Part shown: piece by piece, positions 35,889 to 44,067 of the stretch
Layout of the letters: every line of letters begins with the position of its first letter
Numbering within the stretch: position 1 is the stretch's first letter
DNA from: Erythrobacter ani
GTDB taxonomy: Bacteria; Pseudomonadota; Alphaproteobacteria; Sphingomonadales; Sphingomonadaceae
DNA length: 64,000 nucleotides
Assembly (NCBI RefSeq): GCF_019204025.1
Contig: NZ_JAGSPB010000002.1
Span: 372,001 to 436,000, forward strand
Reading direction: 5' to 3'
Notes under the pieces: generated by a model
What the model was told of the DNA's origin: nothing
The model's input: the letters and a program-made list of their open reading frames with translations, nothing else
Database searches by the model: none
Program-made: the position numbers and the translations under genes

Positions 35889-37160
35889 CTAGCGCTCGAT
35901 CGCCGCTTCGGGAACGGGGACAATGAACTGTCCTCCCCACTCCCGCACGTAGTCGATCTGAGCCTTGATTTCTTCCTTCAGGTTCCATGGGAGGATTAGA
36001 ACGAAATCCGGCTTCGCTTCGTGAATGTGCGAAGGATCGAGGATCGGAATGCGTACGCCCGGCATCAGTTTGCCCTGTTTCGAAGGAGCGCGATCGACAG
36101 TAAAATCGATAATGTCCGATCCGATCCCGCAATAATTGAGAAGTGTCACCCCTTTGGCTGGCGCACCATAGGCTGCGATGGTCTTGCCCTGCCTTTTCAG
36201 GTCCAGGCACAGCTGGATGAGCGACATCTTCGTCTGTTGCACCGCGCGGTTCCAAGCAGTGTAGGTTGCAGGCTTGTCCAAACCGAATGCCCGCTCTTCG
36301 GCGCGCATTGCCTCCAGCGACGGCTCATTTTCCCATGCTGAGTCCATGTGACAGACGAAGAAGCGAACCGATCCGCCATGCGTCGGCAGGTTTTCGACGG
36401 CGAAGACCCTGAGCCCAGCGGCATCGAAAATGCGCTCGGCAGCGAACAGCGACAGGTACGAAAAATGCTCGTGATAAATTGTGTCGAACTGATTGCCCTG
36501 CATCAGACGAAGGAGATGCTGGACTTCGTAGGTTGCAACACCTTCCGGTCCGAGGAGCGCTTTCGCACCGCGCACGAAATCGTTGATATCAGGCACGTGG
36601 GCGAGCACGTTGTTGGCCACGATAAGATCGGCGGTCCATCCTTCGTCGGCGAGCGCGCGGCCCATTGCTTCAGAGAAAAACTCGCTGCGTACCTCGAGCC
36701 CGGATGATCTCGCCGCTTCGGCTGGACCTTCTGTCGGTTCGATACCGAGGCAAGGTATGCCAGCCGCCTTCACATATTGCAGCAGATAGCCGTCATTGGA
36801 GGCAAGTTCGACAACCCTGCTATCGGCATCCAGGCCAAGCCGCTCGCGCATCGTCTCCACGTAAGTCTTCGCATGCTCGAGCCAGGTCGATGAGTGCGAA
36901 GAATAGTATGTGTAATCCGCGCGGAACAGATCGTCCGATTTCAACGTGTGGACTACCTGCGCAAGAAGACAGCTGTCGCAGACCCGCACCTCCAAAGGAT
37001 AATGCAGTTCGGGCTCGTCTCTCAGGGCAATATCGACAAGATCGTTGGCAACCGGGCTGAAGCCCAGATCGGCCAGCTGGGTCATCAGTGGCTGCGAACA
37101 ATGACGGCAGTTTTTCAGCGCAGTCAGCGCGGAGCTCTGCGGCTTTGCTGCCTGGTGCAT
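35889..37160 (-). CDS. SAM-dependent sugar C-methyltransferase (TylCIII-like)
   Basis: This 423-residue enzyme has the three-part layout of sugar C-methyltransferases: an N-terminal zinc-binding domain (CRHCSQPL ... VCDSC), a SAM-binding domain (VVELASNDGYLLQY, about 105-118, with LGIEPTEG and VANNVLAHVPD) and a C-terminal domain (YGAPAKGVTLLNYCGIG). Members add a C-methyl group to a 4-keto-deoxy nucleotide sugar, giving a branched sugar. The ATG has AAGGGA before it. Together with the cytidylyltransferase at 29965 it suggests a CDP- or dTDP-branched sugar in this polysaccharide. Confidence 0.88.
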   Translation of the reverse strand: MHQAAKPQSSALTALKNCRHCSQPLMTQLADLGFSPVANDLVDIALRDEPELHYPLEVRVCDSCLLAQVVHTLKSDDLFRADYTYYSSHSSTWLEHAKTYVETMRERLGLDADSRVVELASNDGYLLQYVKAAGIPCLGIEPTEGPAEAARSSGLEVRSEFFSEAMGRALADEGWTADLIVANNVLAHVPDINDFVRGAKALLGPEGVATYEVQHLLRLMQGNQFDTIYHEHFSYLSLFAAERIFDAAGLRVFAVENLPTHGGSVRFFVCHMDSAWENEPSLEAMRAEERAFGLDKPATYTAWNRAVQQTKMSLIQLCLDLKRQGKTIAAYGAPAKGVTLLNYCGIGSDIIDFTVDRAPSKQGKLMPGVRIPILDPSHIHEAKPDFVLILPWNLKEEIKAQIDYVREWGGQFIVPVPEAAIER

Positions 37161-37281
37161 GGATATCCCTTCCGAAATCGCAGAAACGAGAGCTCAAAAG
37201 CCCGTTCGTAATGCGCAGATATTACGGCAATGGTCTGGAGGCCCGCAACTAACCATCGGGGGTACTACGTCTATTGGGATA

Positions 37282-38412
37282 CTAATTGGGGCTATTCAGG
37301 CGGGCTGTGGGCTGCTCTGTCAAATCGGCGACATATTCCGCGATGGCAAGACACGATGTCAGACCGGGCGATTCGATGCCAAACAGGTTGATAAGGCCGT
37401 CGATCCCATGTTGGCGCGGACCATCGATCCGAAAATCCGCATCGGGATCATCGGGACCTGCGATTTTGGGCCGAACTCCGGTGTAATCCGGCACGAGTTG
37501 ATCCGCTGTAACGTCTGGAAGGTAGGTCTGGATGGCAGCCGCGAACCGCTCTTTCGCGCTATCATCGAAGCTGTAGTCGGGCCTTGCAATCCAGCGCACG
37601 TCAGGGCCGAACTTCGCCTGGTTCGCGAGATCCAGTGTCAGATGAATGCCGAGCCCACCAGGTTCAGGAACGGGGTAAACGAGCCGATTGCACGGTGCCG
37701 GACCGGACAAACGGTAATAATGCCCGACCGAGAAATGCGCCTTCGGAATGGCATCTCGTACTATGCCGGGAACGCGGCTCGCCACGTCGACGGCACGAAG
37801 CCCGGCGGCATTTATGACATGGCGGGCTTTGAGGCGCCCCGCCTGAGCACCCTTTGTTTCGACGATCAGGCCTGATGGTCGAGGTGTCATTGCCGACACC
37901 TCGGTCTGCAAAACCACCATTCCGCCGTGGTTTTGCAGCTCTCCCTCCAAGGCAAGCATCAGTGCGTGACTGTCGATGATCCCTGTCGATGGCGACAGGA
38001 GCGCGCCGTCGCAGTGGATCCGTGGCTCTAGCGTCTGCACCTCGCTTTGCGACATCATCCGCAAATCGTTGACTCCGTTCGCGCTTGCTCGTTGCGATAT
38101 TTGCCCCAATCGCGACAGCTGCTCGGATGATGTGGCAACGATGATCTTGCCAGTGCGTCGATGCGGGATGCCGCGCTCCTCGGCATAGCGATAGAGCAAG
38201 TCGCGACCGCGCCGACAGAACAGCGCTTTCATGCTGTTTTGCGGGTAGTAAATTCCTGCATGGATGACTTCGGAATTTCGGCTGCTCGTCTGTGTTCCGA
38301 TGGCGTTTTCCGCTTCGAGAACCATGACCTCGCGGCCACCACGGGCCAGAGCCGCGCCGCATGCCAGACCGATAACGCCGCCGCCGACGACGATGCATTC
38401 TACCTCGTCCAT
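37282..38412 (-). CDS. FAD-dependent oxidoreductase, L-2-hydroxyglutarate-oxidase-like (DAO family)
   Basis: This 376-residue flavoprotein has GGGVIGLACGAALARGG at the N-terminus and NSEVIHAGIYY, a stretch typical of LhgO-like enzymes, plus FGIESPGLTSCLAIAEYVADL near the C-terminus. It should oxidise a 2-hydroxy acid or similar compound and pass electrons to quinone or oxygen. It is likely cytoplasmic or membrane-associated. It lies 121 bp upstream of the methyltransferase row and 27 bp after the GH16 gene stop, all on the minus strand. Confidence 0.85.
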   Translation of the reverse strand: MDEVECIVVGGGVIGLACGAALARGGREVMVLEAENAIGTQTSSRNSEVIHAGIYYPQNSMKALFCRRGRDLLYRYAEERGIPHRRTGKIIVATSSEQLSRLGQISQRASANGVNDLRMMSQSEVQTLEPRIHCDGALLSPSTGIIDSHALMLALEGELQNHGGMVVLQTEVSAMTPRPSGLIVETKGAQAGRLKARHVINAAGLRAVDVASRVPGIVRDAIPKAHFSVGHYYRLSGPAPCNRLVYPVPEPGGLGIHLTLDLANQAKFGPDVRWIARPDYSFDDSAKERFAAAIQTYLPDVTADQLVPDYTGVRPKIAGPDDPDADFRIDGPRQHGIDGLINLFGIESPGLTSCLAIAEYVADLTEQPTARLNSPN

Positions 38413-38439
38413 GAAAACCCAGTCGTCCGGAGGCTCACG

Positions 38440-39360
38440 TTACTGAGGGTGCGGTTTAAAGTGTCTCGAGCCGACCGGCCTGCGCTGATAGGCATGGATG
38501 TAGTCGATCTCCATCTTCACCGAATCCGGTGTGTTTTCATCCATCCGGTAATCTTCAGCGGCGAATGAAACCAGCAGATACATCGGTTGCTGAAATTCCT
38601 CCGGAGCCGCTGTTCGCCATACCTCTTTGCGGTCTATGTAAACGATGACCTCGGTTTCGGTGATTTCAGCCCCATAGGTATGAAACCGGTCGCTCAGCGA
38701 ACCGGCGGGCACGCTGTGGCGCCTGCTTTCGGTGATTTTCTCGTCGTCGGCCGTCGCCTTGTGCTTATGAATGACGAAATAGATTTCGTCATTCTTGTGC
38801 GAGTAATATTCGAATATGTCGAGCTCGGCGACGCCGTCTCTTCGGTCGGCCCCGATCAACCAGAAAGCGGGCCAGAATCCAGCGGCCGTTGGAAACCGCG
38901 CTCTGGTTTCGAAATAGCCAAGCTTTTGCGCGAACCCGCTGTTGCATCTGTTCCATGACGAAAGCATTCCGCTTTCCCACTTCCCTGCCGCATTCTTCCG
39001 GGCCTCAATCGTCAGGATGCCGTCCTGCGTTGTGAAGGGAAAGCCATCATCCGGTCCCATGAAACGGGCGCTTCCGAAATCTCCATCCCAAGGCGTATGC
39101 GCCGTCCATTTGGTGAGACAATCATACTCCGAAACGTCAAGATCGTCGAAGTCCTCCCGGAACGAAGGCTTGAACTCTCCAAGGTCAATTTCTGACGACT
39201 GACTTTCCGAAGCGACGGCGGGAAGATCAGACGGCCCGGAAAACGCGATGAGCGCAGCGAGCGCGAAGACGAATGAAAAGCTGGCCACTTTCGTACGCCG
39301 CTTTCTCGTCGTCGACGTGTCGGAGACGAGACCTGACAAGCCCTGGTTCTCTTTTCGCAT
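38440..39360 (-). CDS. Secreted glycoside hydrolase family 16 protein
   Basis: This 306-residue protein has a long basic N-terminal region, a hydrophobic signal or anchor (SFVFALAALIAFSG, about 28-41) and a GH16 jelly-roll. The catalytic ELDIFE motif is at 179-184 (nucleophile Glu179, assisting Asp181, acid/base Glu184). GH16 members such as ExoK and ExsH cut beta-glucans or trim exopolysaccharide. Placement inside a polysaccharide island suggests processing of the polymer made here, with length control or release as the likely role. Confidence 0.85.
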   Translation of the reverse strand: MRKENQGLSGLVSDTSTTRKRRTKVASFSFVFALAALIAFSGPSDLPAVASESQSSEIDLGEFKPSFREDFDDLDVSEYDCLTKWTAHTPWDGDFGSARFMGPDDGFPFTTQDGILTIEARKNAAGKWESGMLSSWNRCNSGFAQKLGYFETRARFPTAAGFWPAFWLIGADRRDGVAELDIFEYYSHKNDEIYFVIHKHKATADDEKITESRRHSVPAGSLSDRFHTYGAEITETEVIVYIDRKEVWRTAAPEEFQQPMYLLVSFAAEDYRMDENTPDSVKMEIDYIHAYQRRPVGSRHFKPHPQ

Positions 39361-39400
39361 TAGCGGTCTCCTGCATAATCGGCATCAAGGCCAGATCGCT

Positions 39401-40669
39401 TTATGAAAGCATCTTGTCCGGCTCTTTTGACTGGTTTTCCTTTGACCGCGCCGATGCCGTCAGCTGTTCGGCATAGAGCGCGAGTAGCCGGTCCCGCCAA
39501 TCGGTTTCAGAACATGTCAGCGCGCCCGATGCGATATGAGCACGCTGGCTCGCCCGCTTGACCGCCGCGCTATCGTTCAGCTTCTCGAACGCTTTGGCGA
39601 GGCTTGCCGGACTGCGATCGGCGGCCATCACGCAGCATCCCAGTTCAGATGCTTCCTGCGCGATGAATGAATTGGCGAACGCCACGAGCGGAATTCCGCT
39701 TTGAAGAGCCTCGAGTGCTACCAGACCGAATGGCTCGGGCACGAGACTGGGCATTACAAGCGCGCGTGCCGCGCCGACGATTTGGGCGATCTTGGAATGG
39801 TCCAGCCAACCCTCCCAAATCACTTCAGGATATTTCTCCGCCAAAGTCGATCGTTCCGGTCCGTCACCTATCACTCGCAAGCGGTGACCGGAAATGCGAG
39901 CGGCTTGCGCTGCCAGCTCTACCCCCTTCTCGCGCGTGACTCTTCCGACAAAGAAAATGTCGCTGTTCTTTTCTGCTGCAATACGATTCTCACGAAAAGC
40001 GCGGGCCGGGTTTCGCACCGTGCGCAGCCGGGCCGGCGAAAGGTCTGTCCTTGTAAGGTAGGGGTTCATCGACGGGTGGATGACAGCGATCAGAGCCGGG
40101 GACTTTCGACCGGGGAACGTCCGTGCACGAACCGCCGCGCGGGTCACGCGAAATGCCTTTTGCGCGGGACTGCGCTTGTCGCAATTGGTGGAGAGGCATT
40201 TTTGGCTGAGCGGTGTCAGCTCGCATGTCTCGTTGGTTACGAAATTGAAGAATCCCCCATTGGGGCAGCTCATGAAAAAATCGTGCCCATGAATGACCAG
40301 GCGCGATTGCACGCTCGACAGTCCGGCGAATACTGCTGGTGACAGGATCTGCGACCAGCTGTGGAGGTGGTAGACTACGTCGGGTCCATCCAGTCGCGCA
40401 ACAGTGCGCTCGATCAGACGGCGAGCCGCCAAATTGTAAAGGCCGTCTCGAACACCCTTGGCAAAGCTGCGTTGCAACAGCGGCTTGTGCCCAAGCGACA
40501 CCACCTCGACCCCTTCGGGAAGCGGTGCGTCCGACGCATCATCACCAGTCACGAAAGTGACAGCAATGCCCGCTTCATGGAACAACCTTGCGGACAGCAA
40601 GGCAAGCGCCTCCGCGCCGCCAACGGCGGAGGATTGGTCGCTGATGATGACTATACGTTTCGGGGTCAT
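39401..40669 (-). CDS. Glycosyltransferase family 4 protein
   Basis: This 422-residue GT-B enzyme has a GGAEALALLSARLF start of the acceptor domain and the GT4 donor-domain features FFVGRVTREKGVELAA, GDGPERSTL and PSLVPEPFGLVALEALQSGIPLVA with its conserved EPFG...E pattern. It transfers a sugar from a nucleotide donor, probably in assembly of the repeat unit. It is divergent from a GT2 gene at 40830 with a 160-bp shared control region. Confidence 0.9.
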   Translation of the reverse strand: MTPKRIVIISDQSSAVGGAEALALLSARLFHEAGIAVTFVTGDDASDAPLPEGVEVVSLGHKPLLQRSFAKGVRDGLYNLAARRLIERTVARLDGPDVVYHLHSWSQILSPAVFAGLSSVQSRLVIHGHDFFMSCPNGGFFNFVTNETCELTPLSQKCLSTNCDKRSPAQKAFRVTRAAVRARTFPGRKSPALIAVIHPSMNPYLTRTDLSPARLRTVRNPARAFRENRIAAEKNSDIFFVGRVTREKGVELAAQAARISGHRLRVIGDGPERSTLAEKYPEVIWEGWLDHSKIAQIVGAARALVMPSLVPEPFGLVALEALQSGIPLVAFANSFIAQEASELGCCVMAADRSPASLAKAFEKLNDSAAVKRASQRAHIASGALTCSETDWRDRLLALYAEQLTASARSKENQSKEPDKMLS

Positions 40670-40829
40670 GACGATCCAACCATATGGTCAAGTGCCCAGA
40701 TTCTCACGGTATATTTGGTATTACCTTCATAGAGCGCCTCGTCGCGAAGCATGTTCGGACATATGACTGACCAATACCGCAGCGTTTTGCCCGAGCTGTT
40801 CAAGCGTCGAGCATACTGGAGCCAAATTC

Positions 40830-41705
40830 ATGCAGATCACCGTTATCGTTGCAACTTTAGGACGAAGAAAAGAGGCCGACGATCTTGTCCAGGATCTGGC
40901 GAACCAGACCAGGCGCCCTGACCGTTCGATCTTTGCCGTTACGACCGAGGCCGATGCCCCGGACCGGCACCCTGAGATCGATAACGAGACCCTGATCTGC
41001 GCGACCAAAGGTCTGTGCGCGCAAAGAAATGCCGGGATCGCGCAGGCGATTGATTCGAGCGACGTCATCGTATTCTTCGACGACGATTTCGTTCCGCATC
41101 CGACTTACCTGGCCAGGCTCGAGGCGGCCTTTGCGAAATCCGAAGACGTGGTGGGCATCACGGGCCTTGTCGTTGCAGATGGCGTCTGCGGCCCCGGTTT
41201 GTCACGGCAGCAGGCTGTCACGGCCATCGACGCACACGCTGCTTCTTTTCCGACAGGAATTCCTCGGGAGACCGAGGTTTTCGGGCTCTATGGCTGCAAC
41301 ATGGCGATGCGCACGTCGGCGCTCAAAACGAAGCGTTTCGATGAACGTCTGCCGCTCTACGGTTGGCTGGAAGATCTCGATCTGACCAACCGGCTGCTGG
41401 AGGAGGGCAGGCTGATCAAGCTGGACCGCCTGATCGGCGCCCACCGGGGTGTAAAGGCGGGAAGGGTATCGGGCATCCGGCTCGGCTATTCCCAGATCGC
41501 CAATGCGAGCTACTTGCTGGCCAAAGGCACCACGACCCGTTCGCAATTGTTCGGGCATCTCGTGAAATACCCCATGATCAACGCGGTTCGATCGCTAAAG
41601 CCAGAGCCGTTCGTCGATCGCCGCGGACGGCTGCGAGGGAACCTGATCGGACTTGTCGACCTTGCTCGCGGCAAGTCGAAGCCAGAAAGAATTCTCGAAC
41701 TTTAG
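40830..41705 (+). CDS. Glycosyltransferase family 2 protein
   Basis: This 291-residue GT-A enzyme has ITVIVATLGRRKEADDLVQDL at the N-terminus, the DxD motif in VIVFFDDDF and the GLYGCNMAMRTSAL and GWLEDLDLTNRL blocks, where ED is the usual catalytic-base region. No membrane segment is seen. It is a single-gene unit, divergent from the GT4 gene and convergent with the T5orf172-like gene. The sugar and linkage cannot be told from the sequence. Confidence 0.88.
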   Translation: MQITVIVATLGRRKEADDLVQDLANQTRRPDRSIFAVTTEADAPDRHPEIDNETLICATKGLCAQRNAGIAQAIDSSDVIVFFDDDFVPHPTYLARLEAAFAKSEDVVGITGLVVADGVCGPGLSRQQAVTAIDAHAASFPTGIPRETEVFGLYGCNMAMRTSALKTKRFDERLPLYGWLEDLDLTNRLLEEGRLIKLDRLIGAHRGVKAGRVSGIRLGYSQIANASYLLAKGTTTRSQLFGHLVKYPMINAVRSLKPEPFVDRRGRLRGNLIGLVDLARGKSKPERILEL

Positions 41706-41872
41706 GACCCGTCCGCTGCCCGAGCCTCGTCTCGCGCAACGGCCGCGCCAGCGCGAATGGGCGCTGACCGCTTTCAGAGGGCCGGCTCCCTGTCAGGATG
41801 GCGAGAGCAGGTTCTCTGGCAGCGAACATCCATGTTGAGGGTCCGCGCCTCGGGATGAGCCGGATTGATGGC

Positions 41873-42586
41873 TCAGATTTTGGTATTTCGCACGAACACG
41901 ACCGGGGAATCGTCCACCTCATTCGGAACGATGGGCGCTTCCGGCATCTCCGCTTCCATACGCATTGCGGAAGGGGAAGCTTTCGCATTGCCGCCGAGGC
42001 TCGATCCCAGCGGCGTCCAATAGTCTGTTCCCGCAAGCTCGTTCCACGCGAAGCCGAGCTTTCTCATGGCTTGCCGAGCCGCGATGGCCGGAGAAAGCTC
42101 CTTGCCCTCAAATTGGACCAACCCGTTTTCGAGCGCAGTGCACGAAATCGAAGGATCCTTGGAAAAATACAGGATCGTTCCGGGCGCCGCGTTGAGAGAC
42201 ATGAATTTGAGCGACTCATGTGAGGATCTCAAGCGATCCATTTGCGATCGTTTCGCCGCCGAAATGCCGATCTCTTCATCGCCGAATTCGAGCAGCGAAC
42301 TTGCCGCAGGTTCGATTGCTGCGCGCAGCAGTTCGGGATTCCCGGTGAAGTACTCAGGATCGTCGGGATCAAACTGCTCCCTGAAAAGAAACCTGAGAGT
42401 GCGCTGGAGCGCTTTCCAATCAAAGACGTCGGCTGCCATGTAGATGCGAAAAGGGACCGGAAGGGCCGACTGGTTGACCTTCAAGACCTTGGCCGCGACA
42501 TCGCCTTTTTCCGTGAAATCGATCCGCGCGAAGCCTGGCATCGCGTCGTTCATCAGGATGAAAACGCTTCCTTCTTTGCCGCTCAT
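41873..42586 (-). CDS. T5orf172/GIY-YIG-like domain protein
   Basis: This 237-residue protein has an N-terminal region resembling the T5orf172 (MUG113) branch of the GIY-YIG fold: SVFILMNDAMPGFARIDFT matches the usual YVLSNPSMPGLVKIGYT pattern, and ALPVPFRIYMAADV follows as expected. The aromatic of the first motif is Phe and the Gly of the second is Asp, so catalysis may be lost. Residues about 90-237 are not recognised and end in a charged tail. A perfect AGGAGG lies 6 bp before the ATG at 42586. It is isolated between two sugar genes. Confidence 0.6.
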   Translation of the reverse strand: MSGKEGSVFILMNDAMPGFARIDFTEKGDVAAKVLKVNQSALPVPFRIYMAADVFDWKALQRTLRFLFREQFDPDDPEYFTGNPELLRAAIEPAASSLLEFGDEEIGISAAKRSQMDRLRSSHESLKFMSLNAAPGTILYFSKDPSISCTALENGLVQFEGKELSPAIAARQAMRKLGFAWNELAGTDYWTPLGSSLGGNAKASPSAMRMEAEMPEAPIVPNEVDDSPVVFVRNTKI

Positions 42587-42959
42587 GCACAACCTCCTAG
42601 GTTAAGAATTGGGATCGAACGTCCCAAACTGCTGTCGCGACACCGCAGGGCTTGAACAACTGACTTTGCTCAATGGGTTATTGGTTAACAGCGATGAATA
42701 ACCAGCAATCCGGATCTAGGCGAAGGCAATCTTGGACTAGTTCTATATCGACCAGTCACCCGGGGCTGCGAATCGCGAAATTCCTCAAGAATCCCGGTTT
42801 TTTGCTCTCCGGAAGGATTAGGTGGTGACGCGTTTGGCCTAAGCACAGTGCGCCTCTCCCGAAGGTAAGCCCCGACCGCTAGGTTCTTCAATCAGAAATC
42901 TGCGCTCCAATTTTTTCCAGAACGGGCATGTGCGGATGATCTTTGGAAGGACACGTACG
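42587..42959. other. Intergenic region with a 7-bp-arm inverted repeat
   Basis: No gene is seen in these 373 bases between the divergent T5orf172-like gene and the epimerase. GGTTATT at 42676-42682 and AATAACC at 42697-42703 form an inverted repeat with a 14-base centre that itself contains GGTTAAC. It may be an operator or a leader hairpin. GGAAGG at 42945-42950 is the likely ribosome binding site of the TTG start at 42960. Confidence 0.35.
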
Positions 42960-44015
42960 TTGAAAGTTCTAGTCACCGGACACCTCGGATACATCGGCAC
43001 CGTTCTCACGCCGAAACTGCTCAATCGCGGTCATGAGGTCGTCGGTCTGGATAGTGCGCTGTTCGATGGCTGCAACTTCCTTCCGATGGCAGCTCAGATC
43101 CCGTCGATCGGCGGCGACGTGCGCGAGTTCGTGCGGGAAGCGGATGCGGCAGAAAAGCTGCGCGGGATAGACGCCATCATCCATCTTGCGGCGCTTTCGA
43201 ACGATCCGCTGGGTGACTATCGTCCGGGCCTCACACAGGAAATCAATGCTCAGGCGTCGATCGATCTGGCAAGGCTTGCGAAGAGCGCGGGTATCGCGCG
43301 GTTCGCATTCGCGTCCTCCTGCTCGAATTATGGGGCGTCGGGCGATGATTTCATCGACGAGACAGGCAATCTCAACCCGGTAACTGCTTACGGGCTTTCC
43401 AAGGTCGAGGCTGAAGTCGGGATCGGCGCGCTAACGGACGAGACGTTCAGTCCCACTTTCCTGAGAGCGTCTACTGCTTACGGGCTGTCGCCGCTTATCC
43501 GCACCGATCTGGTGGTCAACAATCTTACTGCTTGGGCCTGCACGACGGGCGAAGTTCACTTGATGAGCGATGGCTCACCCTGGCGCCCTATCGTCCACGT
43601 AGAAGACATTGCGGCAGCCTACATCGCGATAATCGAGGCCGATCGGGAGGACGTCCACAAGGAGGTGTTCAACATCGGAACCACAAACGAGAACTACCAG
43701 ATCCGCGAAATCGCCGAACTTGTGCGCGATGTCGTGCCGGGTTCGAAGATCGGGTTTTCGGACGACGCCAGCCCGGATGTTCGCAACTACCGGGTCGATT
43801 GCAACTATCTCGCTCGCAAATTGCATGGCTTCAAGCCGCAATGGACATGTCGCCGTGGTATCGAGCAGCTCTACGATGCTTATCTGTCTGAAGGCCTCAC
43901 CTTCGAGCAGTTCGACGGTCCCCGGTTCAAGCGGATCGCGCACATGAAGCAGCGGATCGAGCAGGGCTCTCTCAATGAAGATCTGTTTCCGATAAGGGAG
44001 CTTGAACAAGCTTGA
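42960..44015 (+). CDS. NAD-dependent nucleotide-sugar epimerase/dehydratase
   Basis: This 351-residue extended SDR begins LKVLVTGHLGYIGTVL, with the GxxGxxG dinucleotide motif, and has the ASSCSNYG segment and YGLSK (YxxxK) catalytic pair. The C-terminal part, FNIGTTNENYQIREIAELV, fits nucleotide-sugar dehydratases and epimerases. The TTG at 42960 has GGAAGG 9 bp upstream and gives a start directly at the Rossmann strand. It is convergent with wzx, sharing a hairpin at 44042-44067. The exact sugar substrate is not clear. Confidence 0.87.
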   Translation: MKVLVTGHLGYIGTVLTPKLLNRGHEVVGLDSALFDGCNFLPMAAQIPSIGGDVREFVREADAAEKLRGIDAIIHLAALSNDPLGDYRPGLTQEINAQASIDLARLAKSAGIARFAFASSCSNYGASGDDFIDETGNLNPVTAYGLSKVEAEVGIGALTDETFSPTFLRASTAYGLSPLIRTDLVVNNLTAWACTTGEVHLMSDGSPWRPIVHVEDIAAAYIAIIEADREDVHKEVFNIGTTNENYQIREIAELVRDVVPGSKIGFSDDASPDVRNYRVDCNYLARKLHGFKPQWTCRRGIEQLYDAYLSEGLTFEQFDGPRFKRIAHMKQRIEQGSLNEDLFPIRELEQA

Positions 44016-44041
44016 TAGAACCCGCAGGCTTGGCTCCTTTG

Positions 44042-44067
44042 GCCCTGACCGTATTATTTGTCAGGGC
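44042..44067. terminator. Bidirectional intrinsic-type hairpin between the epimerase and wzx
   Basis: A perfect 8-bp stem (GCCCTGAC / GTCAGGGC) with a 10-base AT-rich loop lies between the two convergent genes. The right arm contains the stop codon of the wzx gene. U tracts are weak on both sides, so its strength as a terminator is uncertain, but its symmetry and position fit. Confidence 0.6.
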
